Origin: Neoaliturus tenellus | Taxonomy: Eukaryota > Arthropoda > Insecta > Hemiptera > Cicadellidae | Direction of reading: 5' to 3' | NCBI GenBank assembly: GCA_030545055.2 | Contig: CM061534.1 | Coordinates: 620,001-684,000, forward strand | Length of the DNA: 64,000 nt | In this document: one piece after another, positions 11,376-23,396 of the stretch | Layout: each line of letters begins with the position of its first letter | Numbering within the stretch: the stretch's first letter is position 1 | Position numbers and translations under genes: made by a program | The notes under the pieces: model-generated | Seen by the model: only the letters and a program-made list of their open reading frames with translations | What the model was told of the DNA's origin: nothing | Databases searched by the model: none

Positions 11376-13022
11376 ATGCCTACTAAGTATCCATGCGGCT
11401 CATGTAGTGTAGGGGTGAAATACTCTGGAATACTATGTACTAGCCGTTGCAATACGTGGTATCATGCAGGCTGCCAGCAGATACCCGAGAAAGATCTAAA
11501 ACGGTGGACCCCCGGAAAAATAAAAAATTGGAAATGTACAAACTGTAGATCACATCAAGAAGATTTGACTGGAACCAATTCCAATGCAAATGATAACAAT
11601 GATACCCTAAATCATTCTATACAGGAGCTAGAAAATAGTTTAATTGAAAATAAAAGCCTAGCAAATACAGAGAGTGATGAAGACAAGTTAGAAATGGCAG
11701 CAAAAATAGGAGCAGCTCTGTTAGAAGAAAATACATATTTAAAAGAAAAAAACGAACTTCTACAAATTAAATTGGCAAACTTTGAGGCTAAAATAGAAGA
11801 AATGGAGCAAGATGAAGAGAAACATAGTAAAAAAATAGAAGACTTGATGCAGATAATAACTGAAAAAGATGCTCAAATCACTAAAGAAAAAGTACTACGG
11901 TCCGAAACAGAAGACATATTTGAACAACATGACAAAAAACTAAATCATCTTATTGAAGGCTATGTTTCAAAAATAAGTAACTTAGAAAAAACTGTAACTT
12001 CATTAAAAAAACGCCTAGACAATGTAGATTACACCAAACAAGAATCCGTATCTGTAAAAAGCAGTGAAACTCAAACCACTACATCTTCACATAACCCCTT
12101 ATTATTGCACAACACCACAAATCTGCTTACTGAAGTAGCTGAGCTAAAATCTCGACTAAACACCATGGAACTTTGTATAGAAAATGTTCAAAAGAGTTTA
12201 AAAGCTAATCATCAAACCCCATCACTATTAAACAGTAATACAAGTCTCAATAAAACCAGATCTGTAGCTTCAAGGAACTATAAGAAAATTCATTTTAGCA
12301 TCTCCTTGCAGTTAGCAAAACACAGAGAAAACCTAAACACACACTCAGTGGAGGTACCACAAAATCCTCCACAAAAACTAAACCCTGTAGTAACAAAAGA
12401 AATTTTGACAACCATTGAGCAAGTAGGGATTACTGGGGGAGACAGTCAAACCCCGTCACAAAAACTGAGCATCAACACATCCAAAGAAAACCTGACAACC
12501 AGCGACGAAGTAGGGAAGAGCGGGGGAGACTGCCAAACCCCTTCAAAAAAACAGTACCCGATTAATGAAAACTTGACAATGAATGAAAAAGTAGGGAAGA
12601 GCGGGGGAGACTGCCAAACCCCTTCAAAAAAAACAGCACCCCATTATTGAAAACTTGACAACCAATGAAAAAGTAGAGAAGAGCGGGGGAGACTGCCAAA
12701 CCCCTTCAAAAAACAGCACCCCATTAATGAAAACTCGACAACCAATGAGGAAGTAGAGCATGCAAACTCTCTTTATTGTCAACCTGAAAACCTCCCTGGC
12801 CCAAAAAAGCAAAAAATGCTTAATAATGTTTATATGAAAGGCCCACCCATCACCGCAATGCTACTGGAAAAAGAAGAAAGCTGGGAAATCTTCTTTGAAA
12901 AAAACATAGAGCACTTCAAAACTATAAATGCAAACTACATCAATGCAGTCTCTCACAAGTCTGGCAACGAGATTCAAACACCTTTTTTAGGATTCCCAAC
13001 CAAACCAGTAATAACAACTTAA
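11376..13022 (+). pseudogene. ORF1 of CR1-like LINE: PHD finger and coiled coil
   Basis: ORF1 proteins of this group bind LINE RNA and support retrotransposition. Residues 7-57 form a C4HC3 PHD finger (C7, C10, C21, C25, H30, C33, C54, C57). Residues ~85-215 are E/K-rich with heptad character, consistent with a coiled coil. The C-terminal part carries about five tandem copies of an ~83-bp unit encoding a GKSGGDCQTPSKK-type motif (12420-12760). The frame is open from the ATG to 12650, where a TGA stops it. The cause is an A-run of eight instead of seven in repeat 4. Repeat 5 has six, so the original frame returns and continues to TAA at 13020-13022, ending in a segment with FLGFPTKP. Without the shift the protein would be about 548 residues. 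Only the first 424 are continuous here. Confidence 0.8.
12420..12760 (+). repeat. ~83-bp coding minisatellite within ORF1
   Basis: Units begin near 12420, 12508, 12591 and 12673, each with GGGGGAGACTGCCAAACCCC or a close variant followed by TTC and an A-run. They encode alternating acidic and GGDCQTP blocks. The A-run is seven in repeat 3, eight in repeat 4 and six in repeat 5, which creates and then cancels a frameshift. Confidence 0.8.
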
Positions 13023-13042
13023 CTAAACTAGGAAAAAACCCG

Positions 13043-15930
13043 TTGCCTCAGCCAGCCAAATTATCGATTTTCCACCAAAACATAGATGGCCTCAGTACAA
13101 AAATTGACAGACTAAACCACCAACTTTGTCAAACCAAACCAAGCATAGTTGTACTCACAGAACATGGCCTTTCTAAAGACAAACTTGAAAATACCCAACT
13201 ACATAATTATGTATACATTGGGGGATACTCGAGAACTGAACATAGAAAAGGTGGAGTTGCAATATATGCAAACAAAAATCTAGGTAATGACATTTCCTGC
13301 ATCGACATTGCAAAAAAACAAATAGAACTTGTCTGTGAAACACAGCTTATAAAAATAAAAATGAAACAGAGTTGTATATCCTAGGAATATACAGGCCCCC
13401 AATCTATACCAATCTTGACCTGGCTCTTGACACCCTGTCCAACATTCTTGATGATCTACCAACTTGGAAAAATCCAGTTATTATAACTGGAGACATTAAT
13501 GTAGACAGCCTGGCTGATGAAGATGACAGTAAACTCCTAAATCAAGTTCTGCTGAGCCATGACATCAACCGAATACCTCTACCGCCAACAAGAATCACCT
13601 CTCACTCAAAAATATCAATTGACATGATTGCAACGAACTTGTTGCAAACAGAAGTTGACACTGCAGTTCTGCTCACAGGCCTATCAGACCATACAGGCCA
13701 GATCTGCACAGTACATCTTGAGTTTGACAAATCTGTCATACCAAACACAACTCGAAGATACTACAGTGCTCGAAACATAGAAAACCTTAAAAACCTTCTG
13801 GCACAAGAAACCTGGGAAACCGTAACCAACACTCAAAACGCAGACCAGGCTTACTCAGAATTTGACAAAATACTGCGAGAAGCACTAGATACAGCTTGCC
13901 CAAGTGTACTTTCAAGACCAAAGAAAAGAAAAATATTTACAAATCAAGAACAAGAGCGTGAACTTATGAGGCTGAAAGGAGCATATACTACAGCACTCAA
14001 CAACTCAATTCTGATTAATAATGAAGAAAATAAAAGACAAACCAATGACAGAAAGAGAGAATATGACCAATACCTCAAACAACTCAGAAAGGAAGCTTCA
14101 ATAACCTATATTGAAAATGCAGAAAACCAAAGCAGAGCGGTCTGGCAGGTCATAAACAACAATCGTTTCAACAAAAAATCTCAAAAAAACCAAATAAAAT
14201 CGCTTGACATTGAGGGCACAACCCTAACAGATCCCCAAAAAATAGCTGAACATATGAATCACTTCTTTGCTAATGCTGCTGAACAAGTTCTATTGGATTC
14301 TCAACAAGCACTCCCAAAACTACATCCAACACTACATGAAAGAGAGTTAATGTCATTCGAAGAGAACCTTTCACCAACAGATAGAGCTGAAGTAGATAGA
14401 ACTATAACATGTCTAAAATCAAAACCATCATCAGGAATCGATGAAATATCATCAACAATTCTGAAACACTGCAAAAATGAAGTGCTAGACCCAATAGTTA
14501 ACCTAATAAACAAGTCTTTTCAACAAGGCACTTTCCCCTCCATACTTAAACAATCATTAATCTACCCGAAGCATAAGAAAGGATCCACCTCCCTTGTCAA
14601 CAACTATAGGCCTATTTCGCTTATCTCAACCCTATCAAAGGTCTTTGAAAAAATAGTTCTAACAAGACTGCTCACACATCTAAAAAACAATAGTATTTTA
14701 ACCAATCACCAACATGGCTTTAGAAAAGGCAAGTCTACCATCACGGCTATAATTGACTTGGTAGAAACTATCATTGATGCCACAGAAGCAGGGACTACAA
14801 CAACAGGTATTTTTCTGGACTTTAGTAAAGCATTTGACAGTCTGAGCCACAAACATCTTCTGGACAAACTTCTAACGCTAGGAATACAAGGAACCGCACA
14901 TCAATGGTTTCAGAGTTATCTCAGCGGAAGGACTCAAATGACAGAGATAATTAATGTAACAAACAAGACATCCAGAAAATACAGATCCACACAAGTACAG
15001 ACAACCAGAGGAGTTCCTCAAGGATCTGTCTTGGGTCCAGTTTTATTCATACTGTACACGAATGACATTATTTCTGTGTTACACGACAATTGTGATGCTT
15101 TCCTATATGCTGACGACACTGCCCTTGTTGTATCCCACAAAAATATACAAGAGCTAGAAATAAAATCCTACATTGCTGCCAGCATTGCCAAACAGTACAG
15201 CCAAGAGAATGACCTCGTGCTAAATGAAGACAAGACGCAACAACTCTTCTTTGGTTCACAAAGAAGGAGTGCTCATGCGCTACCAGATGTAATAGCATCC
15301 CAAGAGGCAAAATACCTTGGGATAACCATTGATAGTGACCTCAACTGGAAACCCCATGTAGATCAACTCTGTAAGAAGCTTAGCACTGCTCTTTATGTCA
15401 TCAAGCGCCTGAAACACATCAGTAACGCAGAAACCTCAAGGACTGCCTACTATGCTCTTTTTGAGGCGCAAATGCGTTATGGACTGATTGTATGGGGGCT
15501 ATCATCTCAGGGGAACCTTCAGAGGGTATTACGTCTACAGAAAAAGGCAGTCAGAATCATGGCTGGACTGGCATTTCGTGACTCATGCCGGGGGGAGTTC
15601 AAAAGGCTGAAACTACAGACAGTAGCTAACCTATACATTGCCGAGGTAGTTACCCACGTAGTTAACAAAAGACCCATAATAAACTTCTCAGAGGCTCATC
15701 ATTATGACACCCGAAACCAAATCAACTACATACTCCCTGCACATCATCTGTCAGCCTATGAAAAAAAACCCAGCTACATCGGAGCAAAACTATTCAACAC
15801 CCTTCCACCTGCACTGAAAGAACAAAAAACCAACCGAAACTTCAAAGGAGCTGTTCTCGACTGGCTACTGGAAAAAGAATTTTACTCTGTTGAAGAATTC
15901 CTGGAGGGACGAGGCCAACCTCATCACTGA
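13043..15930 (+). pseudogene. ORF2 of CR1-like LINE: AP endonuclease and reverse transcriptase
   Basis: ORF2 would nick target DNA and reverse transcribe the element RNA. The endonuclease runs from about 13050 to 13740, with the FHQNIDGLS and LTEHGL blocks, the GDINVDS metal-binding block and the LSDHTG catalytic histidine block. The RT domain (about 14400-15550) shows NNYRPISLI, HGFRKGKST, FLDFSKAFDSLSH, RGVPQGSVLGP and the catalytic LYADDTA near 15103-15120, followed by LGITIDSDLNWKPH and a C-terminal KLFNTLPPAL block. The protein would be about 960 residues, normal for the family. One frameshift lies in the A-rich stretch at about 13351-13363, where frame changes by -1. There is no ATG in frame between the preceding stop near 12897 and the first endonuclease block. 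The region likely begins with a TTG at 13043 in place of a lost ATG, or depends on translation coupling with ORF1. Confidence 0.88.
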
Positions 15931-16003
15931 AGAAGAAAAATAATGACGCCATGACTGTACTTAATGTTCATGTCAATAAAGAGTATTTTGTCTTGTCTTG
16001 TCT

Positions 16004-17399
16004 ATTTTAATACCGCACCAGTTCAACTGATTCTATTCAGTATTCAGCTAGCTTTTAACATGTCTTTATCTTTTTCACTATCAACAGCTGATTTAGTTTT
16101 CAATACAATAACAATTCTTCCCATGTTAATCTTATGGACAAAATACGAACTTTAAGGGCTTCCCATGGGCTCCAGAATTAAAATATCAAAAATCCAAAAC
16201 CTTATTGCTACGAACTGACACCATTCTTTTTACACCTAAACTTTAAAATTGGTCCAGAAATAAGGGAGTTGTGTTAACATAAAAAGTTCATCACGTATTA
16301 TATATTATATAGAATAGATATTATTGCTGGGGCCATTGCGAAGCGGATACCGTTTTCATATAGCCTATATTAACACTGTAACCCTACACCTGTAACCCTA
16401 ACTATAACCCTCGCCCCTTCCAAAACTATAACCCTACACCGTCACAGCTCAACCACCACCTGATCTACCGTAGCCTGTCTTCAGAAGACACTTTATTTTT
16501 TGTCTCTATAACGTAGAATGTTACCGAGAATACTATAGAGTGGCTTTCGAGAGTGGCTAAGTAGTTCTCATGTAAGATGGTAAAAACTACGTTAAGTTAT
16601 TTCTTATCGTTTTCGTAGGAACAAATAGGTCAGAATTATTAACAACGAGGTGTTAATATACCTTGTCACTGCAATGAATATAAAGTTTAGGCATAAACTT
16701 AAATACTCAAACTGCAACTTCTATTATCTCATAACTTATTCACAGTATTCAAAGTTTTAAAAAAAAAAACATAATATAGGTAAAATACAGGCATAACCTT
16801 GGAAAGTTCCCGCTTGAGACAAGGCCTGAACACGGGGGCTGAGTCCTTTAAAGTTCGGCACCCACGGATGAATAAAAATATATATAAATAACAAAAGATG
16901 AAAATATTATACAATTGACCAAGTGTGGGAAAAAAACTTGCCGATGAAACAGAAATATCAATCTTAAACTGTAGCGGAGTGGAAAAAGTAATATTTATAA
17001 TTAACAGTTACTCCATACATCAGTAATGAAAAATACAATTATATTAAGATTTAATTATGAAAAACACTCAAAATATCACAATAAAGCAAAATTCCACAGG
17101 TTAATCATAACATAATAGAAAGGTTTGGAAAAAAGTGGATTTTTTATCTAAGGACTTGGTTGCTGTGATTCAGATGACATGACACACTGATAACTTTCAT
17201 TCACTTTCACACATACACGTTCGTGTATTCAACTAGTTCGATTGTTGGTTAAATATTAGCTGTAAATTAGTCATACATTTTTAGTAACTAAAGACCAGTT
17301 AAATCTGGCCAGTTACCAGTATAATTCTAGCCAGTATAATTAAAGCTCCAGAAACAATTCTAAAACTTATGTTTATCAAACAAGAAAGTCACAAAACCC
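16004..17399. other. Non-coding; degenerate CCCTA-rich patch
   Basis: At about 16375-16440 the words AACCCTACACC, AACCCTAACTAT and AACCCTCGCC recur. This is an irregular CCCTA-rich patch, not a clean TTAGG telomere array. The rest is AT-rich, with a minus-strand frame at 16729-16914 that I do not recognise. No gene is supported. Confidence 0.4.
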
Positions 17400-17404
17400 A
17401 TTTT

Positions 17405-17650
17405 GGTTACGGTCAAACGGTTCACACCGCCTACCGCTACCGCTGGCGAACTTTGAAAAGATGGCTCTCCATGTTATTATATGGGGCAGTACACAACGGA
17501 CTACCGCACGCCCGCGGTAGTGGCGGTAGTGCCGCCACTACCGCTCCCACTTGAGCGATTTTCTACCGCTATCGGCGCGATAGTTTTGGCTCGCTCATGC
17601 GTAGAACGTCTCCAAACCTAGATCGTCTGCAACCCTCTCGTGCCACCACA
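17405..17650. mobile_element. GC-rich MITE-like segment with strong stem-loop
   Basis: The segment is far more GC-rich than its surroundings and is built from CTACCGC-type words on both strands. At 17514-17544 a perfect 13-bp stem (GCGGTAGTGGCGG paired with its complement) closes a 5-nt loop. A less GC-rich relative with AGCGGTAGCCGGTGTGAAAC occurs at 18370-18560. It looks like a non-autonomous DNA transposon, but ends and target duplication were not resolved. Confidence 0.45.
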
Positions 17651-18079
17651 ACTGACCAGTACAAATTTCAGTTAACAACCATCAGTGATCTTGTTTAAAA
17701 TATCCCACCGCATCACCTCATACCATGCACTCACTTAAGACCCTCAAAACGCAGACTATTTTTTTCAAATGTAGGGCCTTATATATTTTTTACTAATATC
17801 TTTAAAACAAAAAATATGCTACTTCTAAAGTAGGCTGTAAATACTTTGGAAATACTTTGAAAAGGAGTAATTTGGCCTATTTAGGCTTAACAAATTAAAC
17901 TACATAAACATTGCTACAGATGTATTTATTTATCTATAAGCGGTTAAAATATTCCGCTACTTTGTAGGCCTACTCTTTCAAAATGACGGCCAATTGTAGT
18001 TTTGGAAGTTTAGTGGTTAAAAATAATTATTGAAATTTTTAGTTGTAACTAGACTTGGAGTTCATTATGCTTGTTTTTA
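17651..18079. other. Non-coding, nothing recognised
   Basis: AT-rich with several AGGCCTA words and no reading frame of interest. Confidence 0.35.
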
Positions 18080-18350
18080 TTATTGAGTACCATGGTGACC
18101 AAGCAACAAAATAATAACTTTCGTTTCTCACACAAAGCACGTTCGCTCCGCTCACTCGCCCTTTTCCTTTTAGACGAGCTCGTTCGCTTAGCACACCCGC
18201 CAGGCCGAAGGACTCTGCACTTTGGTATAATTTTCCTAAACCACAGATTAAAGATGGACCACTTTGGTTTATATCTGCAGTTGTCAGCTGATTTTTGGTT
18301 AATTTAAAAAGCTCCTTAAGGATTACATGGGATCTTTGAAGGGCTCAAAT
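18080..18350 (+). repeat. Dispersed repeat family A, copy 2
   Basis: It aligns with 375-645 through TACCATGGTGACC versus TACCAGGGAGACC, the TTCGCTCCGCTCACTCGCC words, GACTCTGCACTTTGGTATAA and the final TTTGAAGGGCTCAA. An incidental frame at 18071-18307 follows the repeat and is not a gene. Confidence 0.6.
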
Positions 18351-18565
18351 GAAATTCCTGCCTCCCTCGCAGACGTGGTAGTTTTGGTGTGAAATGAATG
18401 TCTCACGGAAACGTCCGCGACCGAGGCCCAAGCGGTAGCCGGTGTGAAACGGCCTTTTACAAAGGAGGTGCTGTCCATTGTTTGACGCCCGGAGGTTTCT
18501 GGTACTTGGGACAACCTGCCGCCACTGGGGTAGTCCAGCAGACATATTTATGATAGATTGTAAAA
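18351..18565. repeat. GC-rich unclassified segment
   Basis: This block (CGTCCGCGACCGAGG, GCGGTAGCCGGTGTGAAACG) resembles the MITE-like segment at 17405-17650 in vocabulary. Two minus-strand frames (18323-18514 and 18345-18581) are by-products of its composition. The element boundaries are unknown. Confidence 0.35.
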
Positions 18566-20044
18566 CTGAAAATGTTTGCAAATATTCATTAACACTTCCG
18601 ACAATGTTGGGGCGTTGAACTTCCCCCAGTTATAGTCTGGTTTATTGCAGGTCATTGTGGACCCACCCTTCTTTTTGATACAAAGAAAGGCTGGAGTAAA
18701 ACTATAGTAGGCCCATAATGAAATACAATTCATAGCTAACCCAAAGATAAGACAGTAGGTTATCACAAGATAAATGTTTATGCCACTAGATATTGTTATT
18801 ACAATTTAATACAATGTAGCCCCAGAGGAGAGTTTCAAGTTTCATATAAATTCACATTTCAACAATGAATTTTCGTCACTAGAAGCAAAACTGGCTCTTT
18901 TTAGTGCGCAATCGTTTTGAAAAAGAAGGCGCAGCCGTTTTTAAAAAACTATTAAGCACTATAAAGACCCTTTTTTATCATAATGCGAAATTTCCACTTT
19001 TAATCATTAAAATGCAGTTGCATTTCGAGGTTATATAAAGTAATATACAGTGTTTAAATTTCTGTTATTAACAAATAATGCCTTTATAACGTTTGAATTT
19101 CACTATTGTGCAAAGAAAAATTAAGAAATAACACAAATAGCAAACGGGCAGGGTCGAGCAGGTCCGATGGTTGTTTTTTGTCCCTCGGGAGGCAGGGTGG
19201 AGCTGCGCCGATGGTCAGTTTGAAATATGCCTTCAATTCGTTGCTTGTTTGTGTTAATAATTATTGCATTTACTGTTTACCCAGACTTTATCAATATTTA
19301 AAGTCAACTGAAGAACTGTTTGTTTTGTAGCATGTTTTTTGCTAATTTTTTCATATTTCTTCCTTTTAATGTTGGTTTTGCAATAATGAATGAAATTTAA
19401 CTGCTTAAACTAAAGTGGTTCAAAAGCTACAAAGTTAGGAACTTTAGTGCCACACTGTATGTATTAGAATGAGATACATTTAATTATTCAACTTCACTAT
19501 AAAAATATTCACAGTTCTTACCGGTGTTGATTGTAGTTTTTACATTGGTTTGTTAAAGTTAATATGGTTTCTTTATGCGATATTAGACTATACAGAATTA
19601 GGTAGTAGAACATAATTGCTTTCTTATCGATTACTTACAATAATTGTATTTTTATCTTTCTTCATACAAATAATCTGTTTTCTCGCCTGGAAATAGTCCG
19701 CAAATTTGGCATTTAATGTAGCCTTTTTAAAATACACCAAAAACATCATTTGCTCAATTTTCATCAGACTGAATGCTAAAAAGCAGTTTTCTGACTTGTA
19801 ACTAGTCCGAAAAGGTGGCATTTATTGTATAGCCTTTTAAAAGCTCAACACAAAAACATCTGTTTAATTATTTTATTTGCCAACCTCTTAAGAGTTGTCT
19901 TCTATTAGTTGTACTAACCCCGAACAAAAAGTACGATTTAAATAGAATTAAATTGTGATTGACTGAGAGTGCCTCCTCATGATTTATCACAATCTCCATA
20001 AAATAATCATAAAAATAGTAAAACTTTAATGGTCTAAAACTCTA
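18566..20044. other. Non-coding, nothing recognised
   Basis: AT-rich sequence with short frames at 18548-18766 (-), 19106-19330 (+) and 19624-19821 (-), none with an identifiable domain. Two related ~90-bp pieces occur around 19690-19750 and 19800-19850 (AGTCCGCAAATTTGGCATTTA versus AGTCCGAAAAGGTGGCATTTA), a small diverged duplication. Confidence 0.35.
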
Positions 20045-23000
20045 ATCACGAAACCGTACCACAAGATAATGGCCCGAAAATAACATAAAACACCACAAAT
20101 TACTCAGGCGGTTGCAACGATACTACTCATGACCCATTTCTAAGCTTTATGGTACCTTGAAAATGTAAATTTTGGGGGTCGTGAAACCCCACCGCAAGAT
20201 AATGGTTAAGCAATACCATAAAAAAACCATTGGTTACCCTGCTGGTCGCAACGATACCCCGTATGACATATTTCTAATCATAGACTTGTAAACTGTAAAT
20301 TATGGGGGGTAACGAAATCCCACTGCAAGATAATGGCCCGGCAATAACATAAATCTCCATAGATTACCCTGGCGGTTACAACAATACCCCACATTACATA
20401 TTTTAACCATAAACTTTAAAACCGAAAATTAGGGGGGGTCGTGAAACCCCAACACAAGATAATGTTTCGGCAATGGCATCAATCACTAAAGGTTACCCTG
20501 GCGGATGCAACGATACCCCACATGATATGTTTCTATGAAAATACTTGTAAACTGTAAATTAAGGGGGGTCGCGGTACTCCACCACAAGATTATTGTCCGG
20601 TAATGCCATAAAACACCATAGGATAACCAGGCGGTTGCAACGATACCCAACATTTCATATTTCTAATCATAGATTTGTAAACTGTAAATTATAGGGGGCC
20701 ATGGAACCCCAACGCAAGATAATGGCCTGGCAAAAGCATAAATCTCCATAGATTACCCTGGCGGTTACAACGATACCCCACATGACATATTTTTCACCAT
20801 AACCTTTAAAACCGAAAATTAGGGGGGGATCGTGAAACCCCAACACAAGATAATGGTCCGGAAATGGCATAAATCACTAAAGGTTACACTAGTGGTTGCC
20901 ACGATACCCCACATGATATGTTTCTATGAAAAGACTTGTAAACTGTAAATTAAGGGGGGTCGCGGTGCCCCACCACAAGATAATGGTCCGGTAATGCCAT
21001 AAAACTCCATAGGTTACCCAGGCGGTTGCAACGATATCCCACATGATATCTTTCTATGCAAAGACTTATAAACTGTAAATTAAGGGGGGTTGCAATACCC
21101 CACCACAAGATAATGGTCCGGCAATGCCATAAAACACCATAGGATACCCAGGCGGTTGCAATGATACCCCACATGACATATTTCTAATCATAGACTTGTA
21201 AACTGTAAATTATGGGGGGCCATGGAACCCCAACGCAAGATAATGGCCTGGCAATAACATAAATCTCCATAGATTACCCTGGCGGTTACAACAATACCCC
21301 ATATTACATATTTTAACCATAACCTTTAAAACCGAAAATTAGGGGGGGGATCGTGAAACCCCAACACAAGATAATGGTCCGGTAATGTCATAAATCACTA
21401 AAGGTTACCCTAGTGGTTGCCACGATACCCCACATGATATGTTTCTATGAAAAGACTTTTAACCTGTAAATTAAAGGGGGGTCGCGGTACCCCACCACAA
21501 GATAATGGTCCGGTAATGCCATAAAACTCCATAGGTTACCCAGGCGGTTGCAACGATATCCCACATGATATATTTCTATGCAAAGACTTATAAACTCTAA
21601 ATTAAGGGGGGTCGCAATACCCCACCACAAGATAATGGTCCGGCAATGCCATAAAACACCATAGGATACCCAGGCGGTTGCAACGATACCCCACATGACA
21701 TATTTCTAATCATAGACTTGTAAACTGTAAATTATGGGGGGCCATGGAACCCCAACGCAAGATAATGGCCTGGCAATAACATAAATCTCCATAGATTACC
21801 CTGGCGGTTACAACGATACCCCACATGACATAATTTTAACCATAACCTTTAAAACCGAAAATTAGGGGGGTCGTGAAACCCCAACACAAGATAATGGTCC
21901 GGAAATGTCATAAATCACTAAAGGTTACCCTGGCGGTTGCAACGATACCCCACATGATATGTTTCTATGAAAAGACTTGTAAACTGTAAATTATGGGGGG
22001 TCACGTAATCCTACTACAAGATAATGGCCCGGCAATAACATAAATCTCCATAGATTACCCTGGCAGTTACAACAATACCCCATATTACATATTTTAACCA
22101 TAAACATTAAAACCGAAAATCATAGGGGATCGTGAAACCCCAACACAAAATAATGGTTCGGCAATGGCATAAATCACTAAAGGTTACCCTGGCGGATGCA
22201 ACGATACCCCACATGATATGTTTCTATGAAAATACTTGTAAACTGTAAATTAAGAGGGGTCGCGGTACCCCACCACAAGATAATGGTCCGGTAATGCCAT
22301 AAAACTCCATAGGTTACCCAGGCGGTTGCAACGATATCCCACATGACATATTTCTATGCAAAGACTTATAAACTGTAAATTAAGGGGGGTCGCAATACCC
22401 CACCACAAGATAATGGTCCGGCAATGCCATAAAACACCATAGGATACCCAGGCGGTTGCAACGATACCCCACGTGACATATTTCTAATCATAAACCTGTA
22501 AACTGTAAATTATGGGACCATGGAACCCCAACGCAAGATAATGGTCTGGCAATAACATAAATCTCCATAGATTACCCTGGCGGTTACAACGATACCCCAC
22601 ATGACATATTTTTAACCATAACCTTTAAAACCAAAAATTAGGGGGGTCGTGAAACCCCACCTCAAGATAATGGTCCGGCAATGCCATAAAACACCATAGG
22701 TTACTCAGGCGGTTGCAATGATGCCCCACATGACATATTTCTATTCATATACTTGTAAACTGTAAATTATGGGGGGCCATGGAACCCCACCACAAGATAA
22801 TTGCCTGGCAATAACATAAATCTCCATAGATTACCCTGGCGGTTACAACGATACCCCACATGACATATTTTAACCATAACCTTTAAAACCTAAAATTAGG
22901 GGGGGTCGTGAAACCCCAACACAAGATAATGGTCCGGCAATGTCATAAATTACGAAAGGTTTTCCTGGCAGTTGCAACGATACCCCACATGACATATTTT

Positions 23001-23396
23001 TAACCACAACCCTGTAAACCGAAAATTAGGGGGGGTCGCGGTACCCCACTACATGATAATGGTTCGGTAATGCCATAAAACACCATAGGTTACCCAGGCG
23101 GTTGCAACGATACCTCACATGACATATTTCTAAGCATACAATTCAAAACTGAAAATTATGGGGGGTCGCGGAACCCCACCGCAAGATATTGGCCTGGCAA
23201 TAACATAAATCACCATAGATTACCCTGGCGATTGCAACGATACCCCACATGACATATTTCTAACCATAACCTTGTAAACCGAAATAAGGGGGGGGTCGTG
23301 GTACCCCACTACATGATAATGGTTCGGCAATGCCATAAAACACCATAGGTTACCCAGACGGTTGCAACGATACCCCACATGACATACTTCTAAGCT
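20045..23396 (+). repeat. Satellite array, ~130-bp monomer, ~26 copies
   Basis: The word CAAGATAATGG and its variants recur every 129-133 bp (20062, 20195, 20326, 20455, 20585, 20715, 20846, 20976 and so on) to the end of the array. Each monomer has a GGCGGTTGCAACGATACCCC block, a CACATGACATATTTCTAA block, AAACTGTAAATTA and a G-run followed by a variable CCATGGAACCCC, CGTGAAACCCC, CGCGGTACCCC or CGCAATACCCC. These variants follow each other in fixed order, giving a ~522-bp four-monomer higher-order unit in the centre. Several 67-83 codon minus-strand frames are artefacts of the repeat and are not genes. Confidence 0.95.

Larger units (their letters stand above)
11041..16003 (+). mobile_element. 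CR1-like non-LTR retrotransposon, nearly full length
   Basis: The element has the order 5' UTR, ORF1 with a PHD finger, ORF2 with endonuclease and reverse transcriptase, then a short 3' UTR. The 3' UTR has AATAAAGAG and ends in (TCTTG) repeats at about 15985-16003 rather than poly(A). A PHD finger in ORF1 together with a short-repeat tail is known from CR1-clade elements. The 5' limit is uncertain. I place it near 11041, where base composition changes to a CA-rich leader. No target-site duplication was seen, which is common in this clade. Three frame defects make this copy inactive as written, but it is otherwise young-looking. Confidence 0.85.

Noticed and set aside
16375..16440. CCCTA-rich patch as an internal telomere repeat
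   Set aside because: The words are irregular in length and spacing and do not form TTAGG or TTAGGG units.
18071..18307. 78-codon frame in repeat family A
   Set aside because: The frame is not kept in the copy at 375-645, so it is not a conserved product.
20667..21696. Minus-strand frames of 67-83 codons with repeated MWGIxATAWVSYG-like text
   Set aside because: They are translations of the ~130-bp satellite and recur only because the DNA repeats. No start context or domain supports a gene.
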